Notes: generated by a model from the letters alone, not told the origin. Positions 16,764 to 26,120 are shown, counted from the stretch's first letter. The stretch is DNA of 44,133 nt from Chitinophagaceae bacterium (GCA_022841365.1 JALHRP010000034.1:1-44133), one strand, 5' to 3'. A program made the numbers and translations.

Positions 16764-17378
16764 TTAATATTTAAATGTGTTAAAGATTTTATTGGCAGTT
16801 GTTTCAAACGCATCACGTTCATCTTCTTTACTGATATAGGTTAACACATATCCTTTTCCATTAGCGATGGCAAATAATTGTTTAATCTGTATGTCATAAG
16901 TCATATCGCCATACTTGCCTTTGTAAATAATCTGATACGCTTTTGCACCGTTCCGGTTAAAATACATGCTGGACACTTCACGATAGCCTTTTACCATATC
17001 CCTTACACCATCCATATTTGTTTTTACATACTCTTCAATGGTTGTACCACCGCTGAGTGTTTCAATTTGCAGGTTGAGGTTTTGGCGGAATTTATCATTG
17101 TCGTTTTCTGCAGGTGATGTAATCTGTATCACCGCATTTTCTGTTTTGTCTTCAAATTTCCAGTCGCCGGGATAGCCAATGGTAAAACGACCCTGCGGAT
17201 CGCTGTACTTTTTTAATTCACTGCTGCTGTTGCTGCCTGTATTGCTGTTACCCGTATTTGTTACCGGCGGGTTATTGGGCTTTACATTTCCTGATGGTTC
17301 ATTTACAGGAATACGGGCCTGTGCACGGCTTTCTGCAACCAGTGATATTACAAGAAGGGTTAAAATGAGCGTACGCAT
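16764..17378 (-). CDS. Exported PsbP/DUF1795-like protein
   Basis: A 204-residue protein. The signal peptide MRTLILTLLVISLVAESRAQ is placed at the N-terminus by the ATG at 17378; the frame stays open 21 codons upstream, but those lie before the signal peptide. A Pro/Asn/Ser linker (about 24-55) leads to one compact domain beginning KKYSDPQGRFTIGYPGDWKF and containing ITSPAEND, NRNGAKAYQIIYKG, MTYDIQIKQLFAIANGKGYVLTY and FNTFKY. This pattern (oxidised/PGDW start, then G-x-x-Y-x-L-T-Y) is that of PsbP/DUF1795-type beta-sandwich domains. The role in the envelope is unknown. It converges on the BI-1 gene. Confidence 0.75.
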   Translation of the reverse strand: MRTLILTLLVISLVAESRAQARIPVNEPSGNVKPNNPPVTNTGNSNTGSNSSSELKKYSDPQGRFTIGYPGDWKFEDKTENAVIQITSPAENDNDKFRQNLNLQIETLSGGTTIEEYVKTNMDGVRDMVKGYREVSSMYFNRNGAKAYQIIYKGKYGDMTYDIQIKQLFAIANGKGYVLTYISKEDERDAFETTANKIFNTFKY

Positions 17379-17493
17379 GATTTTTACAATTGTGCTTAAA
17401 ATTACAAACTTGTTTTGCATAAAGCAATCAAAAAAAAACATTGCCCCTAAAATACCGTCTTACACGGATCGTTTTATTTTCCTTGTGCGGCTG

Positions 17494-17525
17494 TTGCAGA
17501 TAAACAAATAAAAACTCTACATTTG
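17494..17525 (+). promoter_or_regulatory. MATE gene promoter
   Basis: TTG (17494-17496) and TACATTTG (17518-17525) are separated by 21 bp, an exact match to the Bacteroidota promoter layout. The predicted leader to the MATE ATG is about 110 nt. Confidence 0.6.
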
Positions 17526-17640
17526 AGTTATTCATTCGAGGCATATGAAGCACTAAGTCGTCTTACAGACAAATCTCCCGTTGTAAAGTGAAACCATTCG
17601 TTTCACCGGTTATCAGTTTCCATAATTTAAATTTTTTTAC

Positions 17641-19041
17641 ATGACGACGAATTCTCCTAGTCAAAACAGGCTTGCCTATTATTATCAAACACTTAAACAA
17701 TCGCTCAGAGGCGAGCAACAGGATTATACACAGGGCAGCATACGCAAAGCCGTTTTTTTACTCGCCATTCCTATGATTCTGGAGCTGAGCCTGGAAAGTG
17801 TGTTTGCTGTGGTAGATATGTTTTTTGTTGGTAAGCTGGGACAAAATGCTATTGCAACAGTTGGGCTAACTGAATCGGTTGTTACAATTATATATTCTGT
17901 TGCCATTGGTTTAAGCACTGCTGCCACAGCTGTGGTGGCAAGAAGAATTGGCGAAAAAAATCCCGAAGCAGCTGCACATGCAGGTGCACAATCCATCATT
18001 ATTGCCCTGATTGCAACTGTGGTATTAAGTATTGCTGGAATTGTATTTGCTGCAGATGTACTGCGACTGATGGGTGCCAGTGCCGAAGTAATTAAAGAAG
18101 GCACTGTATTTACAAGAATTATGCTGGGCGGAAGTGTGGCCATAATGCTATTGTTTCTTATCAATGGAATTTTTCGTGGGGCAGGTGATGCTGCCATGGC
18201 CATGAAAAGTTTATGGCTTGCAAGTATCATCAATATTATTCTCTGCCCCATCTTTATCCATTTCTACGGATTAAAAGGCGCAGCTATTGCAACCGTTATT
18301 GGCCGGAGTACCGGTGTGCTGTATCAATGTTATCATCTGTTTAAAGGAAACGGATTATTGAAATTTCATGCACATCACTTTACATGGAATGCAAAAATCA
18401 TCCGTTCCATCATTAACATTGCATCGCCGGCAACCATACAGTTTATTATTGCAAGCGGCAGCTGGATTATTCTTGCAAGGCTTGTTGCTGAAACCGGCGG
18501 CACCACTGCATCGGCAGGTTATCAGATAGCCATCCGCAATGTGGTGTTTTTTATTTTACCTGCATGGGGCTTAAGTAATGCAGCGGCCACATTGGTAGGA
18601 CAAAACCTCGGTGCCAAACAAACAGAGCGTGCAGAAAAAAGTGTGTTGCTTACAGCCAAATACAATGTGTTCTTTATGAGTTTTGTAACGCTGCTCTTTG
18701 TATTTTTTGCCACACCCATCATTCGGTTGTTTACACAAGATGCGGCAGTAGTTGCATACGGAGCAAGATCCTTACAGATCATTGGAGCAGGATATATTTT
18801 TTATGGTATTGGCATGGTGATGACACAGGCACTCAACGGTGCAGGCGATACAAAAACACCAACCTACATCAACCTGATTTGTTTCTGGTTATTTCAAATT
18901 CCCGTTGCGTATCTGCTGGCAAAGGGTTTTGATCTGAAAGCAACCGGTGCATTTATTGCCATCCCACTTGCAGAAACAATGATTGCACTGGTAGCCTGGT
19001 ATTATTTTAAAAAAGGGAAATGGAAAATAATTCAGGTGTAA
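17641..19041 (+). CDS. MATE family efflux transporter
   Basis: Twelve-helix inner-membrane cation-coupled exporter of drugs or metabolites, 466 residues. The two homologous halves are visible. The first begins GSIRKAVFLLAIPMILELSLESVFAVVDMFFVGKLG (about 32-67) with the family motif P-M-I-L-E. The second begins IIRSIINIASPATIQFI near 255. Loops contain FRGAGDAAMAM (about 178-188) and its repeat LNGAGDTKTPTYIN, the classic MATE G-x-G-D pattern. NorM/DinF-like members are the nearest in feel. The 40-residue N-terminal extension is polar. It has its own promoter and ends at a palindromic terminator shared with the convergent lipoprotein gene. Confidence 0.93.
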   Translation: MTTNSPSQNRLAYYYQTLKQSLRGEQQDYTQGSIRKAVFLLAIPMILELSLESVFAVVDMFFVGKLGQNAIATVGLTESVVTIIYSVAIGLSTAATAVVARRIGEKNPEAAAHAGAQSIIIALIATVVLSIAGIVFAADVLRLMGASAEVIKEGTVFTRIMLGGSVAIMLLFLINGIFRGAGDAAMAMKSLWLASIINIILCPIFIHFYGLKGAAIATVIGRSTGVLYQCYHLFKGNGLLKFHAHHFTWNAKIIRSIINIASPATIQFIIASGSWIILARLVAETGGTTASAGYQIAIRNVVFFILPAWGLSNAAATLVGQNLGAKQTERAEKSVLLTAKYNVFFMSFVTLLFVFFATPIIRLFTQDAAVVAYGARSLQIIGAGYIFYGIGMVMTQALNGAGDTKTPTYINLICFWLFQIPVAYLLAKGFDLKATGAFIAIPLAETMIALVAWYYFKKGKWKIIQV

Positions 19042-19072
19042 GTTTTTCATTCTGTTTTATAAAGCTGATCTG

Positions 19073-19102
19073 AAAAAAAGGCAAGGTGTACACCTTGCCT
19101 TT
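19073..19102. terminator. Bidirectional palindromic terminator
   Basis: AAAGGCAAGGTG (19077-19088) and CACCTTGCCTTT (19091-19102) form a perfect palindrome around TA. The minus strand has a run of seven T after the stem and the plus strand only a short one. It most likely stops the leftward lipoprotein transcript and, more weakly, the MATE transcript. Confidence 0.85.
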
Positions 19103-19160
19103 ATCATGCCCATAATTATAATCAACAATCAACACCAACTGCTTGCTGTAAACTGAACAT

Positions 19161-19832
19161 TTAATCTTCAAACTCAACACTTGACATAAGGAACAAATTG
19201 GCGGTAATAATTCCATACAAATTTGCGTTAGAGTTTGCAGAGATCACAATTTCACCATTTGTTAAAGTTGCCGCTGCAAGTGCTACAGAGGTAATACCAC
19301 GGGACATAAATGAAAGATCCCAGTTAATGATGGCACTATAACCATTATTCTGGCCAATGACAACATTCTCACCTTCTACTTTAACTTCCATTGCATTGTT
19401 GTTACGGTAAACAATAGGCGTACCATTGTATGTACCTCTTAACTCCAGTGCTGCATCAGGCCCGTTTGGTGCAAGCTGAACATCAAATTCAACTTCTTCA
19501 TACGTACCGGGTGGCACATTGATGTTACCAAGTGTTGAAACCGATGCAAACAGATCAACTTTTTTACGTACCTCAGTTTCGTATTCAATTTCAGAGTTGG
19601 AATTCTCTGCTTCAAATTCAATAGAGGTAGTAGAAGCGAAACCGCTTGTCCAGTTAATGGTACCATCGGTTCTGCTGGCAGTACCTGCATCTGTACCCGA
19701 ACGGCTCGATACATCGCCGCTGCGGTTAGATGTTTTCATTTGATAGGTAATGCCTGACTCTTCTTTATTCTTTTTACAGCTGATCAATAATGCCATAGAA
19801 AGAATTGCTGCGGAAAATAATTTCATTTTCAT
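19161..19832 (-). CDS. Lipoprotein of unknown function
   Basis: A 223-residue exported lipoprotein. The ATG at 19832 (MKMKLFSAAILSMALLISC) gives a lipobox LLIS-C with the acylated Cys at 19, followed by KKNKEE; an ATG two codons on is also possible. The mature part is Ser/Thr/Asn-rich, then beta-rich with IEFEAENSNSEIEYETEVRK and PPGTYEEVEFDVQL, a pattern seen in surface or periplasmic lipoproteins that bind or cap beta-sandwich assemblies. No enzyme motif is visible. It stands alone between the MATE terminator and a 356-bp AT-rich gap. Confidence 0.75.
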   Translation of the reverse strand: MKMKLFSAAILSMALLISCKKNKEESGITYQMKTSNRSGDVSSRSGTDAGTASRTDGTINWTSGFASTTSIEFEAENSNSEIEYETEVRKKVDLFASVSTLGNINVPPGTYEEVEFDVQLAPNGPDAALELRGTYNGTPIVYRNNNAMEVKVEGENVVIGQNNGYSAIINWDLSFMSRGITSVALAAATLTNGEIVISANSNANLYGIITANLFLMSSVEFED

Positions 19833-20188
19833 AATGCTTAGATTTTTATTTGATGATTCATTGTTGATATACCTGTTTACCGGAAAAACAAGTATCATGC
19901 CAACATATTTTCTTTAAAACAGATCTGATATTACACAGATACCTGCTTATTAAAATCTGCTGCCCATTAATCGAAAAAAATTTTTATTTATTTTATTGAA
20001 GCTGTTAAAAAAACTAAACAACCGTATAAAGATTTTTTTCGTAGTAGAATAAATGAGTGCAAACAAGAAGTGGTTCTGCAGAAAAGTTTTTTTAAAAACA
20101 ATCATCTACGAAGTAAGAGGTAATTACAAAAGGATATTTGCACTGCACCTAACTTCAAAAGCTTTGCAGCAAAGGAATACAGCCCTTA
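19833..20188. other. AT-rich intergenic region
   Basis: 356 bp separating two leftward units. It is very AT-rich around 19975-20045. I find no tRNA, no strong hairpin and no TAnnTTTG box. The open frame at 20053-20265 on the plus strand runs into the antisense of the kinase gene and shows no protein-like pattern. Confidence 0.5.
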
Positions 20189-21250
20189 TTAAAACAACGA
20201 AGCGTTGTATTGCAGAAACCTTTCTTTTGCTGTCATGTATTTCTCCAGTAACATGGTTTGATTAAATGCACGGTTATAATTATGCAGATGATATGCTGCA
20301 GTGTAATAGAGATCATCATTTAAAAAATCTGTTAAAAAACGGATGGCCTGCATATAAATCATAAACTCACCGGCATAGAAAAAATATTTTTTTTCTTCAC
20401 GGGTTAATTCATTTCTCATTTCTGTATAATAGCCTTCGATGATGGCCCGATAAATTTCTTCACGTATTTCAATTTTACTGAAATCCTGTTCTTCTTCACT
20501 AACAGGTGAAAGATAGGTACGCATCATATCGCCCACATCACTGATAAAATAACCGGGCATCACTGTGTCCAGATCAATTACACACAACCCTTTTCCTTCT
20601 TCATTAAACAATACGTTACTGATCTTGGTATCATGATGTGTAACCCGTAACCTGAAAGACGGATTGTTTTTGATCTGTATGTACTCATCTGTAATACGGG
20701 AAAAGCTCATCAGCTTTTGAATCAATGCATCAGCAAATTTTATTCGCTGACTGTTCCCGTTTTCAACTGCATGTAGAAACTGCTGATAGCGGAGGTCAAG
20801 ATCATGAAACGATGGAATGGTTATTTTTAATTGACTGCTGTCGAACTGACTGAGCAGTTTTGTAAATCGTCCGAACTGAGCGGCTGCTTCTTTTGCAGGT
20901 TCTTTTGCGTTAACAACATTATATGTGTGCGATTTTTTTACAAATGGAAACAACCGGTAAAATTCTTCGTTATAAATCACCAGTGTACTTTCATGTAACG
21001 TTGCGATGGGTTCAACAAATAAATACTGCGGATGATGTAACTGCAGATAGCTGCCCATCCGTTTAATGTTATCTGATATAGCCTGCGGATCTGCAAATAC
21101 ACTGTGATTTACTTTTTGCAGAATATAGCACTCCTGTTCAACCGTTATTTTCCATGTTGCATGAATCAGACCGCTGCCAATAGCATCGGCTTTTACATTG
21201 TTACCTCCAATTCCATATTCAGCTAACACCGTTTGTAACAGTTGTTGCAT
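20189..21250 (-). CDS. Sugar kinase of the aminoglycoside-phosphotransferase fold (NahK-like)
   Basis: A 353-residue cytosolic kinase. Motifs of the APH/choline-kinase fold are visible: GSGLIHATWKI (about 26-36, nucleotide loop), ILQKVN (ATP-contact lysine), catalytic VTHHDTKISNVLF (about 208-220) and VIDLDTVMPG (about 229-238), then DVGDMMRTYLSP. The H-x-D-T-K-x-x-N-V plus D-L-D-T-V-M-P-G pattern is that of N-acetylhexosamine 1-kinase (NahK), which makes GalNAc-1-P or GlcNAc-1-P. The start lies 12 bp after the GH109 stop, so the two are co-transcribed. With the upstream GH109 hydrolase, symporter and mutarotase this fits a GalNAc-type salvage pathway. A generic phosphotransferase is the alternative. 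Confidence 0.78.
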   Translation of the reverse strand: MQQLLQTVLAEYGIGGNNVKADAIGSGLIHATWKITVEQECYILQKVNHSVFADPQAISDNIKRMGSYLQLHHPQYLFVEPIATLHESTLVIYNEEFYRLFPFVKKSHTYNVVNAKEPAKEAAAQFGRFTKLLSQFDSSQLKITIPSFHDLDLRYQQFLHAVENGNSQRIKFADALIQKLMSFSRITDEYIQIKNNPSFRLRVTHHDTKISNVLFNEEGKGLCVIDLDTVMPGYFISDVGDMMRTYLSPVSEEEQDFSKIEIREEIYRAIIEGYYTEMRNELTREEKKYFFYAGEFMIYMQAIRFLTDFLNDDLYYTAAYHLHNYNRAFNQTMLLEKYMTAKERFLQYNASLF

Positions 21251-21262
21251 CGGTTTATTTTT

Positions 21263-22615
21263 TTAATACGCATCATTCAATGCAAAAACCGGTTTGCGGT
21301 ACATCCATTGCCCGCCGGTAAAATCAGGAAACTCAACTGTTGCATTTCCTTTTTCAATAGAGAGTTCGCTTAAAGGTGTAATAGCACTCCAGGCCGCTGC
21401 ATCATATACATCCATGGCTGTTGCTGTTTTACGTTTCACCGATTCGATGAATGAATGAATTACATAAAAATCCATTCCCCCATGACCAGAACCTTGTGCT
21501 TCCTTGCTCCATCTTGCCCATAACGGGTGATCATATTTTTCCAACCATGTTTTTGCTTCATCCCATTGGTGTGGTTTCGATTTTCCTTCAATATGAATTC
21601 CTTTGGCAACATCCATCCACAAACCACCTGTTCCCTGTACACGAAAACCTAGAGAGTATGGTCTTGGCAAATTGGTATCATGTTGCAACAAAATGGTTTC
21701 GCCATTAGCACAACCTATACTAGTAGTAACAACATCACCTAACTTAAAATTGATTTTTGCATTGGGATGATCGGGTCCGCATTCTTTTACAATATGCTCA
21801 TGCAGTCCCCTTGCTTTTGAAGAGAAGGAAGAAAGATTTACAAAACGGTTACCCCTGTTGATGTTGATGTAATGTGCAATAGGACCAATGCCATGTGTCG
21901 GATACAGATCGCCATTGCGGTGAACACTGTGATGTGTTCTCCATCTTGCTTCGCTCCATCCTTTATCTCCAAACTCACAACCTTCGCCATAAGCCGTAAT
22001 ACCATTATTAAATTTTACTTCACGCAAATCGTGTTGATAGCCACCCTGCAGGTGCACCAGCTCTCCAAACATTCCCTGCCGCACCATGTTTAATACCGCC
22101 ATCACATCTCTGCGGTAACAAACATTTTCCAGCATCATTACATGAGCGTTGTATTTTTCCGCAGCTTTTACAACATCCCAATGATCCTGTAACGTAATAC
22201 CCAGCATTACTTCTGTACCAACATATTTAATACCTGCTTCTACAGAACCAATCACCATTTCTTTATGCCACTCCCAGGGCGTTGCAATGATGATGGCATC
22301 CAGTTCTTTTATCTCCAGCATTTTTTTCCATGCATATAAATCGCCGGTAAAAATCTGCGGCATTTTTTTTCCGCTCTTTGCAATCAGTTCTTTTGAACGG
22401 TTTAACATACGATCATCAATATCACAAATAGCAACCACTTCCACATCACTCCGTCTTAACAGGAGATCAAGATGATTTTGTCCACGTAAACCAACACCGA
22501 TGATGGCAGTTTTAATTTTTATTTCATTCCTGCCTGCAAACAAACTATCAGCAGGTATTACGGCAACAGAAGCTGCAGCCAAACCGGTATTGCGGATAAA
22601 CTCTTTTCGGTTCAT
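21263..22615 (-). CDS. GH109-type NAD-dependent glycosidase (Gfo/Idh/MocA fold)
   Basis: A 450-residue exported protein with a twin-arginine-like leader (MNRKEFIRNTGLAAASVAVI). The Rossmann domain starts IIGVGLRGQNH (38-48). The substrate domain holds GDLYPTHGIGPIAHYININR with Y238 and H241, which have the same spacing as Tyr225/His228 of the Elizabethkingia alpha-N-acetylgalactosaminidase. Further family stretches are GWSEARWRTHHSVHRNGD, LQHDTNLPRPYSLGFRVQGT and GHGGMDFYVIHSFI. GH109 enzymes remove terminal alpha-GalNAc by NAD-assisted elimination and re-addition. Neighbouring genes encode a sugar symporter, a mutarotase and a NahK-like kinase. A plain oxidoreductase of the same fold is possible but less likely. 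Confidence 0.85.
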   Translation of the reverse strand: MNRKEFIRNTGLAAASVAVIPADSLFAGRNEIKIKTAIIGVGLRGQNHLDLLLRRSDVEVVAICDIDDRMLNRSKELIAKSGKKMPQIFTGDLYAWKKMLEIKELDAIIIATPWEWHKEMVIGSVEAGIKYVGTEVMLGITLQDHWDVVKAAEKYNAHVMMLENVCYRRDVMAVLNMVRQGMFGELVHLQGGYQHDLREVKFNNGITAYGEGCEFGDKGWSEARWRTHHSVHRNGDLYPTHGIGPIAHYININRGNRFVNLSSFSSKARGLHEHIVKECGPDHPNAKINFKLGDVVTTSIGCANGETILLQHDTNLPRPYSLGFRVQGTGGLWMDVAKGIHIEGKSKPHQWDEAKTWLEKYDHPLWARWSKEAQGSGHGGMDFYVIHSFIESVKRKTATAMDVYDAAAWSAITPLSELSIEKGNATVEFPDFTGGQWMYRKPVFALNDAY

Positions 22616-22701
22616 ACAAGTATATTTAAAATGAAGGATTGAATATGGTGTAAAATACCGCCTGATGAACGGGTATCTATTGCTAAACTAAAATGATTCC
22701 G

Positions 22702-22741
22702 GATAAAAACAATACTGCAGCAGTAAATACTGCTGCAGTAT
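22702..22741 (-). terminator. Leftward hairpin between symporter and GH109 genes
   Basis: ATACTGCAGCAGTA (22712-22725) and TACTGCTGCAGTAT (22728-22741) are perfect 14-bp inverted arms. On the minus strand the stem is followed by TTGTTTTTAT. It lies after the symporter stop and before the GH109 start, so it may end or attenuate the transcript within the cluster. Confidence 0.6.
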
Positions 22742-22773
22742 ATTTATTCATCATTACGCAACCCTGCGTTCTG

Positions 22774-24477
22774 TTACCAGAAACGGAGGTAAATCGCCAG
22801 TATAATACTCAGCAGGATAATAATCATCACCATTATACGTGGTGAAACTTTATACATACTGCTGTCTACTTCAAGCGCCTGTACCTGTTGACGGCCTTTA
22901 GTATCTAACAGACTTACGATAATCATCAGCAATGTTGTAAAGAAAAATACCCAACCCATCTGAATAAGGAAAGGAATTTCGTATGCACCTGATGCAGTTG
23001 GATAAGCCGTGTACAGGAATGTTTCGTTTCCTGCAATGCCGGGCAAAAACTTATCAAACAATATTGCCAGTAACACACCGCCAATAATACCGGTAAGCGC
23101 TGCTTTTGAAGTGGTTTTCTTCCAGAAAAATCCTAACAGAAAAACAGGGAAGATGGCAGGTGATATATAGCCCGTATATTTTTGAATAAACTCAAAACCA
23201 CCTTTACCTCCAATACCCAATGCATCCTGCCAGTTTACAATAATGGCAATCACCAAAGAAATAATCACCACAACACGTCCTGTCCAAACCAGTTTTTGCT
23301 CCGTTGTATCTTTCTTGATATACTTTTTGTAAATGTCGAGTGTAAAGATGGTGGAGATGCTGTTGGCCTTGCCTGCAAGTGATGCAACAATAGCTGCTGT
23401 TAATGCTGCCATTGATAAGCCTCTGAGACCTTCGGGCAAAAATCCGAGAACAGCAGAGTACGCATTGTCTTCTCTAAACTCTCCGTTGGTAAGCATTTGT
23501 TGCTGCAACTCTCCATTTTGATGAAGCACATACGCAGCAATACCGGGCAATACCACAAGCAACGGCATCATGAGTTTTAAAAATGCAGCAAAAAGAATTC
23601 CTGTACGTGCTGTTTTTAAATCGGCACCCAATGCACGTTGTGTGATGTATTGGTTACAACCCCAGTAATTTAAATTGGCCACCCACATACCTGCAGTAAG
23701 CATGGCTAAACCGGGTAAGCTGGAATAATGATTGATCTGTTGTTGTGTTGCATCAGGGCCGGGTTTGTCAAAAATCATTTTAAAATGATCGGGAGCCGAT
23801 TTTAATAACTGTGAAAAACCTGCAAGGAAATCTTTTCCATAACCAAATTTTTCACTCACTACTGTTAGAGCAATGTATGATGTTACCAAGCCACCAATTA
23901 TTAATACCAGTACCTGAATCACATCCGTATATCCAATCACCTTCATACCACCCAGTGTAATAATTAAAGCAAACACTGCCAGTGCAATCATGATTAAATG
24001 AAAATGTGTACCACCGGTTAAATTATTAATGGCAATGGTTCCGAGATATAATATGGAAGTGAGGTTTACAAAAATGTAAAGGAATAACCAGAACACCGCC
24101 ATGATCATGGCCACCGTTTCATTGTACCTTGTTTTTAAAAACTGTGGCATAGTGAAGATGCGGTTCTTTAAATAGATGGGCATAAAAAATACAGCCACAA
24201 TAACCAAAGAAACGGCTGCCAGCCATTCGTAGGCCGATATGGCAAGTCCTAACCGGAAACCATTTCCCGACATACCAATAAACTGTTCAGCAGAAATATT
24301 TGATGCAATTAATGATGCCCCGATAGCCCACCAGGTTAACTGACCTTCAGCTAAAAAGAAATCAGTGGAAGATGCACCTTCCGTTTTTTTGCGCCGGTAA
24401 ACCCATATGCCGTAACTGGAAACAAGAATAAAGTAGATGATAAAAACAACGTAATCGGATGTTGCAAGTCCTCTCAT
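22774..24477 (-). CDS. Sodium/sugar symporter, SGLT (SSS) family
   Basis: A 567-residue inner-membrane symporter with about 14 helices. Residues aligned with the sugar site of Vibrio SGLT are kept: Q65 (in SAEQFIG; Q69 there) and E84 (in SAYEW; E88 there), both offset by four. Later stretches ANLNYWGCNQYITQRALGA and GFEFIQKYTGYISP match the regions holding vSGLT Asn260/Tyr263 and Gln428. It should bring a neutral hexose or N-acetylhexosamine in with Na+. It lies 63 bp after the aldose 1-epimerase gene on the same strand, a pairing typical of galactose-type sugar uptake. The ATG at 24477 gives a normal N-terminal extramembrane segment. Confidence 0.92.
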   Translation of the reverse strand: MRGLATSDYVVFIIYFILVSSYGIWVYRRKKTEGASSTDFFLAEGQLTWWAIGASLIASNISAEQFIGMSGNGFRLGLAISAYEWLAAVSLVIVAVFFMPIYLKNRIFTMPQFLKTRYNETVAMIMAVFWLFLYIFVNLTSILYLGTIAINNLTGGTHFHLIMIALAVFALIITLGGMKVIGYTDVIQVLVLIIGGLVTSYIALTVVSEKFGYGKDFLAGFSQLLKSAPDHFKMIFDKPGPDATQQQINHYSSLPGLAMLTAGMWVANLNYWGCNQYITQRALGADLKTARTGILFAAFLKLMMPLLVVLPGIAAYVLHQNGELQQQMLTNGEFREDNAYSAVLGFLPEGLRGLSMAALTAAIVASLAGKANSISTIFTLDIYKKYIKKDTTEQKLVWTGRVVVIISLVIAIIVNWQDALGIGGKGGFEFIQKYTGYISPAIFPVFLLGFFWKKTTSKAALTGIIGGVLLAILFDKFLPGIAGNETFLYTAYPTASGAYEIPFLIQMGWVFFFTTLLMIIVSLLDTKGRQQVQALEVDSSMYKVSPRIMVMIIILLSIILAIYLRFW

Positions 24478-24540
24478 AATGGTTGTAGTTTGCTGATGTG
24501 AACGAATATATAACTGACAAATTGATTGCTGCCTGACCTG

Positions 24541-25638
24541 TTATTCCTGAATAGAAAAACAATATACAGATTTTGTACTATATACTTCATCTGCATTTAA
24601 CCGGGTTGAGGGAAATGAAGGTTGATTAGGTGAATCGGGATAGTGTTGGGTCTCTAAACAAAAAGCAGTTCTGCAATCATCGGTTGCTCCTGATTTTAAT
24701 GTATGAGCCCCTTTCATAAAATTGCCGGTGTATAACTGAAGCCCCGGTTCCTCTGTGTATACCTGCATAACAATGCCGCTTTTATCACCCACAGCTTTTG
24801 CTGCAAACATAATACCGGCATGCATTTTAGGATTGAGCACAAAATTATGATCGTACCCGTTTCCTTTTATTAATTGCTCATGTGCGGTGTTGATGCGTGC
24901 ACCGATTTCTGTTGCTGTTCTGAAATCAAACGGAGTGTTTTCAACTGTTGCAATTTCACTTGTTGGTATTAATGTATCATTTACAGGGGTGTATTCATTC
25001 GAATTGATTGTGAGTACATGATTGGCTACAGAACCACTGCCTTCACCGTTTAAATTATAAAATGCATGATTGGTAAGGTTGATGACAGTATCCTTATCGG
25101 TAACTGCTTCGTATGAAATCATCAGTTCATGTTCATCAGATAGTGTGTAAGTAACTTTTACACGAAGGTTGCCCGGATAACCCTCTTCCATATTGGCCGA
25201 TATATAACTCAGTTGCAAACTGTTGCTGCTCTTTTGCACAACATCCCAAACAACTTCCTGAAATCCTTTTACACCACCATGCAAATGATTATTCCCGTTG
25301 TTACATTCTAATTGATATTGTTCTCCGTTGAGTTGAAATATTCCGTTTGTAATCCGGTTGGCATAGCGCCCAACAGTAGCACCGTAATAACGTTCACCCG
25401 ATTGCAAATAATGAGACAGTGAAGCAAACCCAAGAACCACATCGGTGAACTGACCGTTTTTATCCGGCACCAGCAAGCTCACCAGTCTTGCACCATAATT
25501 CGTGATGGCAGCTTTTGTACCGGCAGTATTTTGCAAAATAAATAAATCAGTTTTTTTTCCATCCAGGATCTGTTGAAAAGCTGATGCAGAGGGCAACTGC
25601 GGCAAAGGCTTTGAATAAAAAGAATCAGTACTGTGCAT
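24541..25638 (-). CDS. galM: Aldose 1-epimerase (mutarotase)
   Basis: A 365-residue protein of the galactose mutarotase family, which equilibrates alpha and beta anomers. Conserved pieces are NYGARLVSLLVPDKNG (about 46-61), YGATVGRYANRI, NNHLHGG (substrate His), NLTNHAFYNL (catalytic His), GYDHNFVL and FCLETQHYPDSPN with the catalytic Glu. No clear signal peptide is seen, so it is probably cytosolic. It is the promoter-proximal gene of the leftward sugar cluster; a 150-bp-upstream dyad ACAAGCGTTTGT may be an operator. Confidence 0.94.
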   Translation of the reverse strand: MHSTDSFYSKPLPQLPSASAFQQILDGKKTDLFILQNTAGTKAAITNYGARLVSLLVPDKNGQFTDVVLGFASLSHYLQSGERYYGATVGRYANRITNGIFQLNGEQYQLECNNGNNHLHGGVKGFQEVVWDVVQKSSNSLQLSYISANMEEGYPGNLRVKVTYTLSDEHELMISYEAVTDKDTVINLTNHAFYNLNGEGSGSVANHVLTINSNEYTPVNDTLIPTSEIATVENTPFDFRTATEIGARINTAHEQLIKGNGYDHNFVLNPKMHAGIMFAAKAVGDKSGIVMQVYTEEPGLQLYTGNFMKGAHTLKSGATDDCRTAFCLETQHYPDSPNQPSFPSTRLNADEVYSTKSVYCFSIQE

Positions 25639-26048
25639 GTTTCGTTCGATGGATAAAAGATGACGGTAAGAAGTTTGGGGGAAGTTACATTACACGATTT
25701 ATTTATGAAAGAATACTTTGCCCCACCACAGTTTTATTTTGTGTGCAAAGCATCCTTGTAAGATTTCATTGAGAAAATTTTACACAAGCGTTTGTAAGGA
25801 AATAATACAAATTGACGATTGCATCACTGCATCATGAAAGTAAAAGCATACAACATCGTAATAGCTGATCACTTGTTCCTTTCGATATTTATTATGATGA
25901 ATTACAGAGAAGAATTGTAACTGTCAAAAGAAAATCAACAGTTCAACTTAAACTAAAATTTTCGTAAGAAAAGAGGATGACATACTTAAAGAAGTACCCT
26001 CAAAGAAATAAAACCTTTAACTGAGGTTTAGTCCCGCTGCCGGCATAG
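25639..26048. other. Regulatory gap upstream of galM with candidate operator
   Basis: 410 bp without a gene. At 25784-25795 it holds ACAAGCGTTTGT, a near-palindrome centred on CG and of the type bound by LacI-family regulators, also readable as TTACA-N8-TGTAA. It lies about 150 bp before the galM start. No TAnnTTTG box or hairpin terminator is obvious. The rest is AT-rich sequence without recognisable features up to the tRNA gene. Confidence 0.35.
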
Positions 26049-26120
26049 TAGCCCGAACAAGAATCGAACTTGTATCTAGAGTTTAGGAAACTCCTATTCT
26101 ATCCATTGAACTATCGGGCC
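26049..26120 (-). tRNA. tRNA-Arg(CCT)
   Basis: The minus strand folds as a 72-nt tRNA. The acceptor GGCCCGA pairs with TCGGGCT (first pair G-U). The D arm is GTTC/GAAT. The anticodon stem GGAGT/ACTCT carries the loop TTCCTAA, hence anticodon CCT reading AGG. The T arm is ACAAG-TTCGATT-CTTGT, and the discriminator is A. The 3' CCA is not encoded, as is common in this phylum. Confidence 0.95.

Noticed and set aside
20053-20265. Plus-strand frame in the AT-rich gap
   Set aside because: It runs into the antisense of the kinase gene and lacks domains or start signals.
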